From: Vreelandella salicampi
Lineage (GTDB): Bacteria; Pseudomonadota; Gammaproteobacteria; Pseudomonadales; Halomonadaceae
NCBI RefSeq assembly: GCF_013415105.1
Contig: NZ_JACCDF010000008.1
Span: 62,001 to 126,000 of the forward strand
Direction: 5' to 3'
Length of the DNA stretch: 64,000 nt
Below the pieces are notes generated by a model, which was given only the letters and a program-made list of their open reading frames with translations, was not told where the DNA came from and ran no database searches. Below are positions 35,221 through 44,582 of this stretch, piece after piece. The position numbers and the translations under genes were made by a program. How positions within the stretch are numbered: the first letter of the stretch is position 1; each line of letters starts with the position of its first letter.

Positions 35221-35805
35221 ATGTCTGCATATCCCATACGCGCTTTGCCGCTGGCAATGGCGCTGCTGGTGACGCCGCTTGGTCACGCTGAAACAAGCGT
35301 TAGCGAAAATGGTGAATCTTTTTCCCCGACGCTTGAGGCGCATGGGCAGCACTATGAGTTGATCGGCAGCGGCGTTTTTACCTATATGATCTGGACCGCC
35401 TATGCCGGCGCTTATTATCAAACGGAAGGAGAAACCCAGCCACAACCGCTTGGCGATGTGCCCCGCCTGTTGGAGCTGGCTTACTTCCATGATATCGAAG
35501 CGGCTGACTTTGCCGACGCCACCACGGAAACGCTGGAAAAGTCACTCACCCGCTACGAGTTCAATCAGATCAAAGAAGACATCGATACCATCAATCAACG
35601 CTACCAAGACGTAGCACCGGGTGATCGCTATCGACTTAGCTGGGACAGCGATACGCTGCGATTGGCGCTCAACGGCGAAGTACTATACGAAGGCGGCGAC
35701 AGCGAAACCGCCAGTGCGATGTTTGGCATTTGGCTAGGAGAAAAGCCGCTGGACGAAGCGTTCCGCGATGCCTTGTTAGGCAAAGCGTCATCGGAAGAAA
35801 ATTAA
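35221..35805 (+). CDS. Periplasmic chalcone isomerase-like domain protein
   Basis: A 194-residue exported protein with a signal peptide (cleavage likely after LGHA) and a chalcone isomerase-like fold (Chalcone_3 family), shown by [22 protein letters not shown], the [18 protein letters not shown] segment and [14 protein letters not shown]-like end ([15 protein letters not shown]). Bacterial members are not flavonoid enzymes and their ligand, perhaps a fatty acid, is unproven. Single gene between usp and dtd; RBS GAGGAGG nearby supports the start. Confidence 0.82.
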   Translation: MSAYPIRALPLAMALLVTPLGHAETSVSENGESFSPTLEAHGQHYELIGSGVFTYMIWTAYAGAYYQTEGETQPQPLGDVPRLLELAYFHDIEAADFADATTETLEKSLTRYEFNQIKEDIDTINQRYQDVAPGDRYRLSWDSDTLRLALNGEVLYEGGDSETASAMFGIWLGEKPLDEAFRDALLGKASSEEN

Positions 35806-35839
35806 GCCGAAACACGTAAGGACAGGAGAAAGTGGCACA

Positions 35840-36277
35840 ATGAGAGCACTGATTCAGCGGGTAAGCCGCGCTAGCGTCGAGGTTGAGCAACATACGGTCG
35901 GGGCTATCGATCACGGATTGCTTGCGCTGGTGGGGGTAGAAAAAGACGATAGCGAAGCAAGCGCTGACAAGCTGCTGCACAAGTTGTTGCATTACCGCGT
36001 TTTCAGCGATGCAGACGGAAAGATGAACCTCAATGTGCAGCAGGCCGGTGGCGGTGTGTTACTGGTGTCGCAGTTCACCTTGGCGGCTGATACGCGCAAA
36101 GGGTTACGGCCGAGCTTTTCCAGCGCCGCGCCTCCTGCGGAGGGCGAGCGCTTATTCAACTACCTTGTCGCGCAAGCCCGCCAATACGACATTCCCCTCG
36201 CCACCGGTGAATTTGGCGCCAATATGCAGGTATCTCTCACCAACGACGGCCCGGTGACGTTTTTGTTGGAAGCCTGA
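35840..36277 (+). CDS. dtd: D-aminoacyl-tRNA deacylase
   Basis: Proofreading enzyme of 145 residues that hydrolyses D-amino acids (and glycine from mischarged tRNA-Ala). Family motifs are [15 protein letters not shown] at the start, the catalytic [20 protein letters not shown] with the SQxTL signature, and the cross-subunit Gly-Pro motif NDGPVTF at the C-terminus. It overlaps no neighbour and converges with the ABC-F gene seven bases beyond its stop. Confidence 0.95.
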   Translation: MRALIQRVSRASVEVEQHTVGAIDHGLLALVGVEKDDSEASADKLLHKLLHYRVFSDADGKMNLNVQQAGGGVLLVSQFTLAADTRKGLRPSFSSAAPPAEGERLFNYLVAQARQYDIPLATGEFGANMQVSLTNDGPVTFLLEA

Positions 36278-36284
36278 ACACCCC

Positions 36285-38243
36285 TTAACCGTTTTCGCTG
36301 GCGAGTAACTCGGCTTCCATCGCTTCCAGTTCTTCTTCGGCAGCGAGCCACTGCGCTTCGGCGTCGTCGAGGCGGGCTTTGATATCGGCTTGGCGCGCTA
36401 AGGTCTTGGTTAGCTCAGTTTTCCGCGCATCGTTGGTGTAAAGCTCTGGGTCGGCGAGCACTTCTTCCACTTTGGCCAGGGCAGCTTGCTCGCGCTCCAT
36501 GGCTTTTTCGGCTTGATCGCGCTGTTTTTTCAGTGGGCGCAGCTTTTCGCGCATCTCGGCGGCGGCCCTACGCGCGGCTTTTCGTGCTTCGCGGCTGTCG
36601 TCATTTTGCTGTGCGTTCTGGCGCTCGCTTTTTTCGCTGCGGGTATCGCGCCGCTCGGCCTCCAGGCGCTCTTTCAGCCAGGCGCGGTAGTCGTCTAGAT
36701 CGCCGTCGAAAGGAGTGACGCGGTGGTCCGCCACGCGCCAAAATTCATCCACTGTGGCGCGTAAAAGGTGACGGTCGTGCGAGACCAGAATCACCGTGCC
36801 CTCAAAGCTGGCGAGCGCCTCGGTCAGCGCTTCGCGCATCTCCAAATCCAGGTGGTTGGTGGGCTCATCGAGCAGCAATAGATTCGGCTTTTGCCAAGCG
36901 ACGAGAGACAGCGCCAGGCGCGCTTTTTCACCGCCTGAAAACGTCGCCACTTGACTGAATGCATCGTCGCCTTTAAAGCCAAAACCGCCAAGAAAGTTAC
37001 GAATCGCCTGGTCGCTGGCGGTGGGAGAGAGCCGCTGCACGTGGACAAAGGGCGTAGTCGTAACATCCAACCCTTCAAGTTGATGTTGGGCAAAGTAGCC
37101 AATCGCTAAGTGCTCGCCGGGCACGCGTTTGCCGGAAAGCAGCGGCAGTTCGCCGATAAGCGATTTGATCAGCGTGGATTTGCCCGCCCCGTTGGGGCCG
37201 AGTAAGCCGATGCGCTGCCCAGGGAGCAGCGTGGCGTTCACGTGATCAAGCTGCACGGTATCGCCCGCGTCGCTGCGATAGCCTAGCTGGGCTTGATCCA
37301 ACACCAAGAGCGGGTGCGAGGTTTTGTCCGCGGCAGGAAGGCTAAAGTGGAACGGCGAATCGACGTGGGCAACGGCGATATCTTCCATGCGCTCCAGCAT
37401 TTTGACGCGGCTTTGTGCCTGCTTGGCTTTATTTGCCTGGGCGCGAAAACGCGCGATAAAGCGCTCAATTTCCTCGCGACGGGCCTGCTGCTTGGCGGCT
37501 TCGGCCTGTTGCAGGGCGAGCTTTTCGGCGCGGGTACGCTCAAAAAGCGAGTAGTTGCCGCGGTAAAGCTCGACCGTCTTGTGGTGCATATGCACGATGT
37601 GATCGCACACGGCGTCAAGAAAGTCGCGATCATGGGAGATCAATAACAGCGTGCCGGGGTAGCGGGTGAGCCACTGCTCCAGCCACAGCAGCGCATCGAG
37701 GTCCAGGTGGTTGGTCGGTTCGTCGAGCAGCAGCAGATCAGACGGCATGAATAGCGTGCGGGCGAGACTGACACGCATCCGCCAGCCGCCAGAGAAATCT
37801 GACAGGGGGCGGGTGAGATCCGCTTGCACAAAGCCTAAGCCGACGAGCAGCTGCGCGGCGCGGGATTCCGCGCTGTAGCCGTCCAATGTTTCAATCAGAC
37901 CGTGCAGCTCTGCCTCGCGGTGGGCGTTATCTGACGCCTGAGCAGCGGCAAGGTCAGCCTCGGCTTGGCGTAGGGCGTGATCGCCATCGAGTACGTAGTC
38001 GATAATCGCCCGGTCCAACACATCGATCTCTTGCGCCATGTGCGCGATACGTTGGCCACCGCTGAGCTCAATTTCACCCTGATCGACGCCTAGCTCGCCT
38101 AGCAGCAGCTTGAATAGGCTCGATTTGCCCGCACCGTTAGCACCGATGATGCCGGCTTTGACCCCGTTGTGTAGTGTTAGATCGGCGTTTTCCAGCAGGG
38201 CTTGCGTGCCGCGTTGCAGGGCGACTTGGCGCAGTGCGATCAT
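36285..38243 (-). CDS. ABC-F family ATPase, YheS-like
   Basis: Cytosolic ribosome-associated ATPase of 652 residues with two ABC domains and no membrane part. Walker A motifs are GANGAGKSS (domain 1) and GPNGAGKST (domain 2); signatures are LSDFSGGWRMRVSLA and ATFSGGEKARLAL, both followed by LLLLDEPTNHLDL. A linker rich in charge joins them and a coiled coil with many Glu, Lys and Arg ends the protein. In E. coli YheS acts on stalled translation. The ATG at 38243 with GGGAG upstream gives the proper N-terminus MIALRQVALQRG. Confidence 0.92.
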   Translation of the reverse strand: MIALRQVALQRGTQALLENADLTLHNGVKAGIIGANGAGKSSLFKLLLGELGVDQGEIELSGGQRIAHMAQEIDVLDRAIIDYVLDGDHALRQAEADLAAAQASDNAHREAELHGLIETLDGYSAESRAAQLLVGLGFVQADLTRPLSDFSGGWRMRVSLARTLFMPSDLLLLDEPTNHLDLDALLWLEQWLTRYPGTLLLISHDRDFLDAVCDHIVHMHHKTVELYRGNYSLFERTRAEKLALQQAEAAKQQARREEIERFIARFRAQANKAKQAQSRVKMLERMEDIAVAHVDSPFHFSLPAADKTSHPLLVLDQAQLGYRSDAGDTVQLDHVNATLLPGQRIGLLGPNGAGKSTLIKSLIGELPLLSGKRVPGEHLAIGYFAQHQLEGLDVTTTPFVHVQRLSPTASDQAIRNFLGGFGFKGDDAFSQVATFSGGEKARLALSLVAWQKPNLLLLDEPTNHLDLEMREALTEALASFEGTVILVSHDRHLLRATVDEFWRVADHRVTPFDGDLDDYRAWLKERLEAERRDTRSEKSERQNAQQNDDSREARKAARRAAAEMREKLRPLKKQRDQAEKAMEREQAALAKVEEVLADPELYTNDARKTELTKTLARQADIKARLDDAEAQWLAAEEELEAMEAELLASENG

Positions 38244-38274
38244 GCGTTCTCCCGAGAGTAAGGTGGGCAGTGTA

Positions 38275-38850
38275 ATGTGCAATTCTACCCGATTGGCCGC
38301 CCTCAAGCAGAATCCACTGTGGGATTTCGCGCTCGATTTCTACACTCGGCCCGAGGTCGAGGCCGCGTGCCTGTGCCTGCAGGACGAGGCGAAGGTCGAT
38401 GTGTGTGAACTGCTGTTTCACGCTTGGCTCTATTGCCATGGACTTGAAGCCGAGCCCGAGGCGTTGGCGGATGAACGTCAGGCGCGAACATGCTGGCAGC
38501 AAGAGGTCACCGCCGTCTTACGCGGTCTACGCCGTGCATTGAAAGGCTCGGCACAAACGAACGAGGGGGTAGCTGAGCTGCGAGCGACACTAAAGAGAGC
38601 CGAACTGCTCGCCGAGCGTGAAAACCTTCAACGCTGGCAACAGTGGGCGATTTTGCCTGAAATAAGCCTGCCTCGGCGCTTAAAAGAAGTCGCTCAGTGG
38701 CCCTGTAGTTCGGCATATTGGCTGCAATTACAGATTTTTTCGCCGAATTTTCACTCACTTAGTGAAGACGCCTGTGAAGAGCGATTATCAGTGAAATGCG
38801 CCTGGAAGGTATTGGGTGACCAGCTTGACCGCTTCACTCGAGCGCGCTAG
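38275..38850 (+). CDS. TIGR02444 family protein
   Basis: A conserved gammaproteobacterial protein of 191 residues and unknown function. The N-terminal LWDFALDFYTRPEVEAACLCLQDEA and the ELLFHAWLYCHG that follows define the TIGR02444 family; the second half is helical with a basic C-terminus. It is divergent from the ABC-F gene with 31 bases between start codons, a pairing also seen in pseudomonads. The ATG chosen is the last before the conserved region. Confidence 0.8.
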   Translation: MCNSTRLAALKQNPLWDFALDFYTRPEVEAACLCLQDEAKVDVCELLFHAWLYCHGLEAEPEALADERQARTCWQQEVTAVLRGLRRALKGSAQTNEGVAELRATLKRAELLAERENLQRWQQWAILPEISLPRRLKEVAQWPCSSAYWLQLQIFSPNFHSLSEDACEERLSVKCAWKVLGDQLDRFTRAR

Positions 38851-39012
38851 CCTGAATTTTAACTGCTTCTTAAATGACCTTAACGTCGCATCTGATGACA
38901 CCCAGCGACGACAACCTCACCAGACAAGCGTTGTTTGGTGACAGCGGATGCAAAAGGTCATGGCAGGTTCTGCGCATCTGTTCAGCGCTTACCACTGCAA
39001 GAGGAATAACGC

Positions 39013-40050
39013 ATGAAGACAAGCAAGTCTGTTTCTACCAAGCTGCTCACTACGGCGAGCGTTAGCGCGCTGCTGCTAGGTCTTTCCACAGCCGCTTCAG
39101 CGGACAATTGGCGCTACGCTCACGAAGAGTATGAAGGTGACGTACAAGATGTCTTCGCATACGCGTTCAAAGAGCATATCGAAGACAACTCTGACCATAG
39201 CGTTCAGGTTTACCGCTTTGGTGAGCTAGGCGAGTCTGACGACATCATGGGGCAGACGCAAAGCGGCATCTTGCAGTTTGTTAACCAGTCGCCGGGCTTC
39301 ACGGGCTCGTTGATTCCCGAAGCGCAGATTTTCTTTATTCCTTACCTGCTTCCGACCGACGAAGAAACCGTACTTGAGTTCTTCGATGAGAGCGAAGCCA
39401 TCAATGAGATGTTCCCGAAGCTCTACGCTGAGCAGGGTCTTGAACTTCTCAAGATGTACCCGGAAGGCGAAATGGTCGTGACCACCAACGAGCCCATCAG
39501 CTCGCCAGAGGATCTTAACAATAAGAAGATCCGCGTGATGACCAACCCGCTGTTATCCGAAACCTATGACGCCTTCGGCGCGACGCCAACGCCGCTGCCG
39601 TGGGGTGAGGTTTACGGTGGCCTGCAAACCGGCATTCTGGATGGCCAAGAGAACCCGATTTTCTGGATCGAGTCCGGTGGTTTGTATGAAGTATCACCGC
39701 ATCTGACCTTTACCGGTCATGGCTGGTTCACCACCGCGATGATGGCCAATCAGGACTTCTTCGAAGGCCTGTCTGAAGAAGATAAGCAGCTGGTGCAAGA
39801 AGCCTCCAACGCCGCTTACGACCACACCATTGAGCACATCCAAGGCTTGGCTGATGAGTCACTCGCGAAGATTCAGGAAGCCTCCGATGAAGTGACGGTT
39901 AACCGCCTTAGCGAAGAAGAGATCCAAGTGTTCCGTGAGCGTGCACCGCAGGTTGAGGAAGCCTTTATCGAAATGACCGGTGAAAGCGGCAAAGAGTTGT
40001 TGAACCAGTTCAAAGAAGATCTCGAAGAGGTTCAGAGCGATAACGAGTAA
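39013..40050 (+). CDS. teaA: Ectoine/hydroxyectoine-binding protein TeaA
   Basis: Periplasmic binding protein of the TRAP ectoine transporter TeaABC, 345 residues with a signal peptide (LLTTASVSALLLGLSTAASA). The mature start DNWRYAHEEYEGDVQDVF and later NQSPGFTGSLIPEAQIFFIP, MTNPLLSETYDAFGATPTPLPWGEVYGG and DGQENPIFWIESGGLYEVSP agree almost residue for residue with Halomonas elongata TeaA as I recall it; the aromatic and charged ligand residues lie in these segments. The very acidic mature protein fits a salt-adapted periplasm. The four-gene order teaA-B-C-D confirms the call. Confidence 0.95.
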   Translation: MKTSKSVSTKLLTTASVSALLLGLSTAASADNWRYAHEEYEGDVQDVFAYAFKEHIEDNSDHSVQVYRFGELGESDDIMGQTQSGILQFVNQSPGFTGSLIPEAQIFFIPYLLPTDEETVLEFFDESEAINEMFPKLYAEQGLELLKMYPEGEMVVTTNEPISSPEDLNNKKIRVMTNPLLSETYDAFGATPTPLPWGEVYGGLQTGILDGQENPIFWIESGGLYEVSPHLTFTGHGWFTTAMMANQDFFEGLSEEDKQLVQEASNAAYDHTIEHIQGLADESLAKIQEASDEVTVNRLSEEEIQVFRERAPQVEEAFIEMTGESGKELLNQFKEDLEEVQSDNE

Positions 40051-40146
40051 TCGCTAACGGAGTAGGCTCCGTGTTCGCGGTGCATTGTTTTTTTGCGACC
40101 TGTTTATCACAATAGGTGAATTAATACGGTGCTCGCGATAACCGAT

Positions 40147-40174
40147 AAGGGGCAGCATGGGCTGCCCCTTTTTT
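40147..40174 (+). terminator. Intercistronic terminator/attenuator between teaA and teaB
   Basis: Perfect ten-bp stem AAGGGGCAGC / GCTGCCCCTT (40147-40156 with 40161-40170), ATGG loop, then four more Ts. It lies inside the tea operon, 97 bases after teaA, and probably ends most transcripts so that TeaA is made in excess of the permeases. Confidence 0.85.
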
Positions 40175-40262
40175 AGTCCTGAGTCAGTTGGTTTTTAAGC
40201 AGATAGCAAAAATTTGGCCTTTCGGCCTAGGAAAACCAGGGCGTAATAAAAGGAGTCCGGCG

Positions 40263-40841
40263 ATGTCTGAAGACGAATCCGAAAAGAATTATCGCTCCGG
40301 TTTGCCGGGGTTTCTGGGGGTCATTGATACCTTTCTCAGCAAGCTTGAGGCGGTGATCCTGGCGCTTGGGGTATTGCTGATGGCGCTGAATACGGTCACC
40401 AACGTGATTGCACGGTTTGTCTTTGGCAACAGCATCATGTTTTCGGGTGAGTTGAACCGTATTCTGATCATCATGATTACATTTGCTGGCATTGGTTATG
40501 CGGCGCGCCATGGGCGCCATATACGTATGTCAGCGATTTACGATGCGCTGCCTGCCGGGGGGCGCAAAGTATTGATGATATTTATTTCGCTGTTTACCGC
40601 CGCGGTGATGTTTTTCCTGTGTTACTACTCGATTATTTATATCCTTGATCTGCAGAGCCGGGGCCGTGTGCTGCCTGCCTTGCAGATGCCGATCTGGATC
40701 ATCTATGTCTGGGCGCCACTGGGGTTATTCATCACCGGCATTCAGTATGTGCTCACCGCGGTCAAGAACGTCACGTCGCGGGATGTTTACCTCTCGACCA
40801 CGACACTAGATGGCTATAAAGACACGGAAACCGAAGTCTGA
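40263..40841 (+). CDS. teaB: Ectoine TRAP transporter small permease TeaB
   Basis: DctQ-type small membrane subunit of TeaABC, 192 residues with four membrane helices, including [27 protein letters not shown] and the [29 protein letters not shown] region. The long acidic/basic tail ends [14 protein letters not shown]. The ATG at 40263 is preceded by AAAGGAG; the in-frame codon at 40188 would add a non-conserved leader. Followed by teaC after 71 bases. Confidence 0.92.
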   Translation: MSEDESEKNYRSGLPGFLGVIDTFLSKLEAVILALGVLLMALNTVTNVIARFVFGNSIMFSGELNRILIIMITFAGIGYAARHGRHIRMSAIYDALPAGGRKVLMIFISLFTAAVMFFLCYYSIIYILDLQSRGRVLPALQMPIWIIYVWAPLGLFITGIQYVLTAVKNVTSRDVYLSTTTLDGYKDTETEV

Positions 40842-40912
40842 GTAGCAGGGCTTTGCAATAGAGCTATGCACCAGGGTTTGACACCAGGGTTTGACACCTT
40901 AGGGGAACGGCT

Positions 40913-42196
40913 ATGACGACCATAATGGTAGGAACCATGATCGGCCTGCTGCTGCTGGGCTTTCCGATGATGATCCCGCTGATCACCGCGGCAGTGATCG
41001 GCTTTTATATGATGTTTAATGGCCTGGATCAAATGACTACGCTGATCCAGCAGATGATGGCAGGGATTCGCCCCGCCTCGCTGATTGCCGTGCCGATGTT
41101 TATTCTGGCCGCCGATATCATGACGCGCGGCCAGTCAGCCAACCGCTTGATTGCGATGGTGATGTCGTTTATCGGCCATGTAAAAGGCGGCTTAGCAGTG
41201 AGCACTGCTGCGTCTTGCACGCTATTCGGCGCCGTTTCGGGTTCGACGCAAGCAACGGTTGTGGCAGTAGGTTCGCCGCTGCGTCCGAAGATGTTAAAAG
41301 CGGGTTACTCTGATCCCTTCACGCTGGCGCTGATTATCAACGCCAGCGATATCGCCTTTTTGATTCCGCCGAGTATCGGCATGATCATCTACGGCGTTAT
41401 TTCGGGAACGTCAATTGGTGAGCTGTTTATTGCCGGTATTGGGCCAGGGCTTTTAATTCTTTTGATGTTTTCGGCGTACTGTGTGGCCTACGCCATTATC
41501 AAAGGGGTACCCACCGAGCCGAAATCGACCTGGAAAGAGCGGGCTAAAGCGGTACAGCAGGCACTGTGGCCGTTGGGTTTCCCGGTCATTATTGTGGGCG
41601 GGATTTATGGCGGTATCTTCAGCCCCACCGAAGCGGCGGCAGCCTGTGTGCTATATGCCGTGCTGCTTGAGTTTGTGGTGTTTCGCGCGCTGAAAATGAC
41701 TGATATTTATGCCATCGCCAAGTCTACCGGCTTGATCACGGCGGTGGTCTTTATATTGGTCGCTGCCGGTAATGGTTTCTCGTGGATTATCTCGTTTGCG
41801 CAAATTCCCCAAGCGATTCTGGAAGCGGTCGGGGTGAATGAAGCTGGGCCCACCGGGGTGCTGATTGCGATCTGTATCGCCTTTTTCGTGGCATGTATGT
41901 TTGTCGACCCCATCGTGGTGATTTTGGTGTTGACGCCGATTTTCACCCCGGCTATTGAGTCCACAGGTCTCGACCCGGTATTGGTGGGTATCCTCATTAC
42001 GCTGCAAGTCGCGATAGGGTCGGCAACACCGCCGTTTGGGTGTGATATTTTTACCGCCATCGCGATCTTCAAGCGTCCGTACTTAGAAGTGATTAAGGGA
42101 ACGCCCCCGTTTATCTTCATGCTGATTTTGGCGGCCGCATTACTGATTATGTTCCCGCAGATTGCGCTGTTCTTGCGTGACGTTGCTTTCCGCTAA
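40913..42196 (+). CDS. teaC: Ectoine TRAP transporter large permease TeaC
   Basis: DctM-type large permease of the ectoine transporter, 427 residues with about eleven or twelve helices. Signature segments are IRPASLIAVPMFILAADIMTRG, FGAVSGSTQATVVAVGSPLRP, NASDIAFLIPPSIGMIIYGV, and the second-half AAGNGFSWIISFAQIPQ and QVAIGSATPPFGCDIF. Uptake of ectoine salvages compatible solute leaking from the cell and is raised by salt in H. elongata. Directly upstream of teaD. Confidence 0.94.
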   Translation: MTTIMVGTMIGLLLLGFPMMIPLITAAVIGFYMMFNGLDQMTTLIQQMMAGIRPASLIAVPMFILAADIMTRGQSANRLIAMVMSFIGHVKGGLAVSTAASCTLFGAVSGSTQATVVAVGSPLRPKMLKAGYSDPFTLALIINASDIAFLIPPSIGMIIYGVISGTSIGELFIAGIGPGLLILLMFSAYCVAYAIIKGVPTEPKSTWKERAKAVQQALWPLGFPVIIVGGIYGGIFSPTEAAAACVLYAVLLEFVVFRALKMTDIYAIAKSTGLITAVVFILVAAGNGFSWIISFAQIPQAILEAVGVNEAGPTGVLIAICIAFFVACMFVDPIVVILVLTPIFTPAIESTGLDPVLVGILITLQVAIGSATPPFGCDIFTAIAIFKRPYLEVIKGTPPFIFMLILAAALLIMFPQIALFLRDVAFR

Positions 42197-42226
42197 GCCG
42201 CTATACCAGCCACAGGAGATAGGCTT

Positions 42227-42670
42227 ATGTTTAACCGCATTTTAGTTCCGGTAGATGGCTCTAAGGGAGCTTTGAAAGCACTGGAAAAAGCGGTGGGATT
42301 ACATCTGCTCACCGGCGCGGAAATCTACTTTTTGTGTGTGTTTAAACATCACAGCCTGCTTGAGGCGTCGCTTTCAATGGTACGGCCGCAAAAGTTGGAA
42401 TTGCCCGATGATGCGTTGAAAGAGTACGCCACCGAGATTGCCGTGCACGCCAAATCGCATGCGATTGAATTAGGCGCTGACAGTGCTCGCGTGCGCGCCT
42501 TCGTTAAAGGCGGTCGTCCTTCGCGGACGATCGTACGTTTTGCCCGCAAGCGTGAGTGTGATTTGATCGTGATTGGCGCACAAGGCACCAATGGCGAGAA
42601 AAATTTGCTACTCGGGAGCGTATGTCAGCGCGTGGCAGGTGCGGCCCACTGTCCCACCATGGTGGTGTAG
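42227..42670 (+). CDS. teaD: Universal stress protein TeaD, regulator of ectoine uptake
   Basis: Single-domain UspA protein of 147 residues with the ATP-binding motif [27 protein letters not shown]. In H. elongata TeaD binds ATP and lowers TeaABC activity, and it lies in the same place as here, 30 bases after teaC. The N-terminus [19 protein letters not shown] is typical. It is unrelated in position to the tandem Usp at 34.3 kb. Confidence 0.93.
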   Translation: MFNRILVPVDGSKGALKALEKAVGLHLLTGAEIYFLCVFKHHSLLEASLSMVRPQKLELPDDALKEYATEIAVHAKSHAIELGADSARVRAFVKGGRPSRTIVRFARKRECDLIVIGAQGTNGEKNLLLGSVCQRVAGAAHCPTMVV

Positions 42671-42719
42671 GATGGCCTAAGCACGCGTTTCTATCGGCAA
42701 TGTTACATGATGGCGTGGG

Positions 42720-42760
42720 CACCCGCCGTTTCAGGTTGATGCAGCCTGAAGCGGCGGGTG
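42720..42760 (+). terminator. Probable terminator of the tea operon
   Basis: Long inverted repeat: CACCCGCCG / CGGCGGGTG (42720-42728 with 42752-42760) extended by TTCAGG / CCTGAA (42730-42735 with 42745-42750), nine-base loop. Only scattered Ts follow, so the efficiency is uncertain. Confidence 0.65.
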
Positions 42761-42806
42761 TTACGCTTTCTGTCTAATTATTTTCCTGATGTAAGGGTTC
42801 AAATTG

Positions 42807-43487
42807 ATGAAAACACTTCTCTCTTCCACTGCGCTGATTGGCGCGCTTCTGATTGCACCTTATGCCGCAGCGGCGCCGGAAACCGACGACGAGCGCCTAG
42901 CGTATAGCCTCGGCGTGACCCTCGGTGAGAGCATGCAGGCCGATGTGGAGGATCTCGATATCGATGCCTTTACCGATGGTATGCGCGACGTATTTGCCGG
43001 TAATGAGCTGGCATTGGGCGAAGATGACATCGCCCAAGCGCTCACGTCGTTCCAAGAGCGCGCCATGCAGGAGCGTGAAGCGGAAACGGCAGCGATTGCT
43101 GAGGCGAATAAAGCGGAAGGCGAAACATTTTTAGCCGAAAATGCCCAGCGCGATGACGTCACCGTGACCGACTCAGGCTTGCAGTACGAAGTGCTCGAAT
43201 CCGGCGACGGGGCATCTCCCGGTGCGCAGGATAGCGTCGAGGTGCACTACGAAGGCACTCTCCTTGATGGCAGCGTATTCGATAGCTCGCTAGAGCGCGG
43301 CGAGCCGGTCACGTTCCGTGTCAATCAGGTAATCGAGGGCTGGCAGGAAGCACTGCAGCTGATGAGCGTTGGTGATGTATGGAAGCTCTATATTCCCTCA
43401 GAGCTCGCGTACGGTGAGTCCGGCCAAGGCCCGATTGGTCCCAATGAAGTCCTGATCTTTAACGTTGAATTACTGGACGTCGAATAA
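42807..43487 (+). CDS. FKBP-type peptidyl-prolyl isomerase (FklB/Mip-like)
   Basis: Exported prolyl isomerase of 226 residues: signal peptide (LLSSTALIGALLIAPYAAAA), an FKBP_N dimerisation helix region (SLGVTLGESMQADVEDLDIDAF to about residue 115), and a C-terminal FKBP domain with VEVHYEGTLLDGSVFDSS, VIEGWQEALQLMSVGDVWKLYIP and GPNEVLIFNVELLDV. Most FK506-site aromatic residues are kept. ATG 42807 with TAAGGG upstream is favoured over an in-frame TTG. The PHA depolymerase gene begins two bases after its stop. Confidence 0.91.
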   Translation: MKTLLSSTALIGALLIAPYAAAAPETDDERLAYSLGVTLGESMQADVEDLDIDAFTDGMRDVFAGNELALGEDDIAQALTSFQERAMQEREAETAAIAEANKAEGETFLAENAQRDDVTVTDSGLQYEVLESGDGASPGAQDSVEVHYEGTLLDGSVFDSSLERGEPVTFRVNQVIEGWQEALQLMSVGDVWKLYIPSELAYGESGQGPIGPNEVLIFNVELLDVE

Positions 43488-43489
43488 CC

Positions 43490-44569
43490 ATGCTGACTAC
43501 CGCCAACACCCTCGCGTCGAAAGCGTCTCTGCTACTGCTTTGCGCGGGGCTGAGTGTGCCGCTGACGGCGATGGCCGATAGCGCAAGTGACCCCGTCACC
43601 TTACCCGCGCTGAGTGCAAGCGAGGCGCAGAACAGTGTGGTGGGTGTTTCTTCAGGCGGCTATATGGCGCTGCAATTGGCCATTGCTTGGCCCGAGCACT
43701 TTAGCGGCGTGGGCGTGCTGGCGGCCGGGCCGTGGGGATGCGCGCAAGGGTCACTGAGTTTAGCGCTTAATCAATGCATGATGACGCGCAGCGGTGAGCC
43801 ATCGCTTGCCACGCTCGACGCACGCTGGGCGCGTTACGTGGGCGAGGGGCAGGTAGGTGATGAATCGGCCAGAAGCGACCTGCGCGCTTACGTGTGGCAC
43901 GGTGAAGCCGATGAGGTCGTTAAGCCGGTACTTGGCGACTTGCTGGCTGAGCAGCTGCGCCAGTGGCTTGCAGATGAAAGTCAGCTGAAAGTGGCGCGCA
44001 GCGAAGAGACCGGCCACGGCTGGCCGGTCCGACTGCCAAACGACTCGCGTACCGCCCCCGAAGCGCTGGGCGACTGCCGCCAAGGTGGTGGTAGTCACGT
44101 GCTTGCCTGCGATGAAGATATTGCCGGTGAGATGCTCAATTGGCTCCACCCGGAGCGAAGTCAGTCCTCGTCTAGCACCGATGGGGAGCTGCTGGCATTC
44201 GCGCAAGGGGAATTCGATGCCAAAGGGTTGGCAGATACCGGTTACGTCTATGTTCCCGCAAACTGTGAAGCAGGGGAATGCGGTGTCACCGTGGCGCTGC
44301 ACGGCTGCCAAATGAGTGTAGAAGCGATTGGTGAGACGTTCGTGCGCCAGACAGGGCTTAATGCGTGGGCCGATCAGCATCAGCAAATTGTGCTCTATCC
44401 TCAGGCCGAAAGCAGTATGGCCAACCCACAAGGCTGTTGGGATTGGTGGGGTTTCGCCGAGAGCACTTGGCAGCTTAGCCCGCTGCACGATACGCGTGAG
44501 GGTGAGCAGGTGAGCGCTTTAATGGCCATGCTAAAGCGTTTACAGGCGTCATCGCTTCCCGAGCGATAA
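43490..44569 (+). CDS. Extracellular short-chain PHA depolymerase-like esterase
   Basis: Secreted serine hydrolase of 359 residues. A signal peptide (LLLLCAGLSVPLTAMA) precedes an alpha/beta fold with the lipase-box GVSSGGYM close to the N-terminus (about residue 53), the layout of the type 2 poly(3-hydroxyalkanoate) depolymerase catalytic domain. Acid and His members are likely in YVWHGEADEVV and ETGHGWPV. Multiple Cys (GDCRQGG, VLACDED, NCEAGECG) suggest disulfides and a need for DsbA. No substrate-binding domain is evident, so soluble oligomers are as likely a substrate as granules. Directly follows the FKBP isomerase. Confidence 0.83.
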   Translation: MLTTANTLASKASLLLLCAGLSVPLTAMADSASDPVTLPALSASEAQNSVVGVSSGGYMALQLAIAWPEHFSGVGVLAAGPWGCAQGSLSLALNQCMMTRSGEPSLATLDARWARYVGEGQVGDESARSDLRAYVWHGEADEVVKPVLGDLLAEQLRQWLADESQLKVARSEETGHGWPVRLPNDSRTAPEALGDCRQGGGSHVLACDEDIAGEMLNWLHPERSQSSSSTDGELLAFAQGEFDAKGLADTGYVYVPANCEAGECGVTVALHGCQMSVEAIGETFVRQTGLNAWADQHQQIVLYPQAESSMANPQGCWDWWGFAESTWQLSPLHDTREGEQVSALMAMLKRLQASSLPER

Positions 44570-44582
44570 CCTGTTGTAATAA

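Noticed and set aside
42349-42591. Minus-strand frames opposite teaD and other Usp genes
   Set aside because: They are shadows of well-supported genes without start signals.
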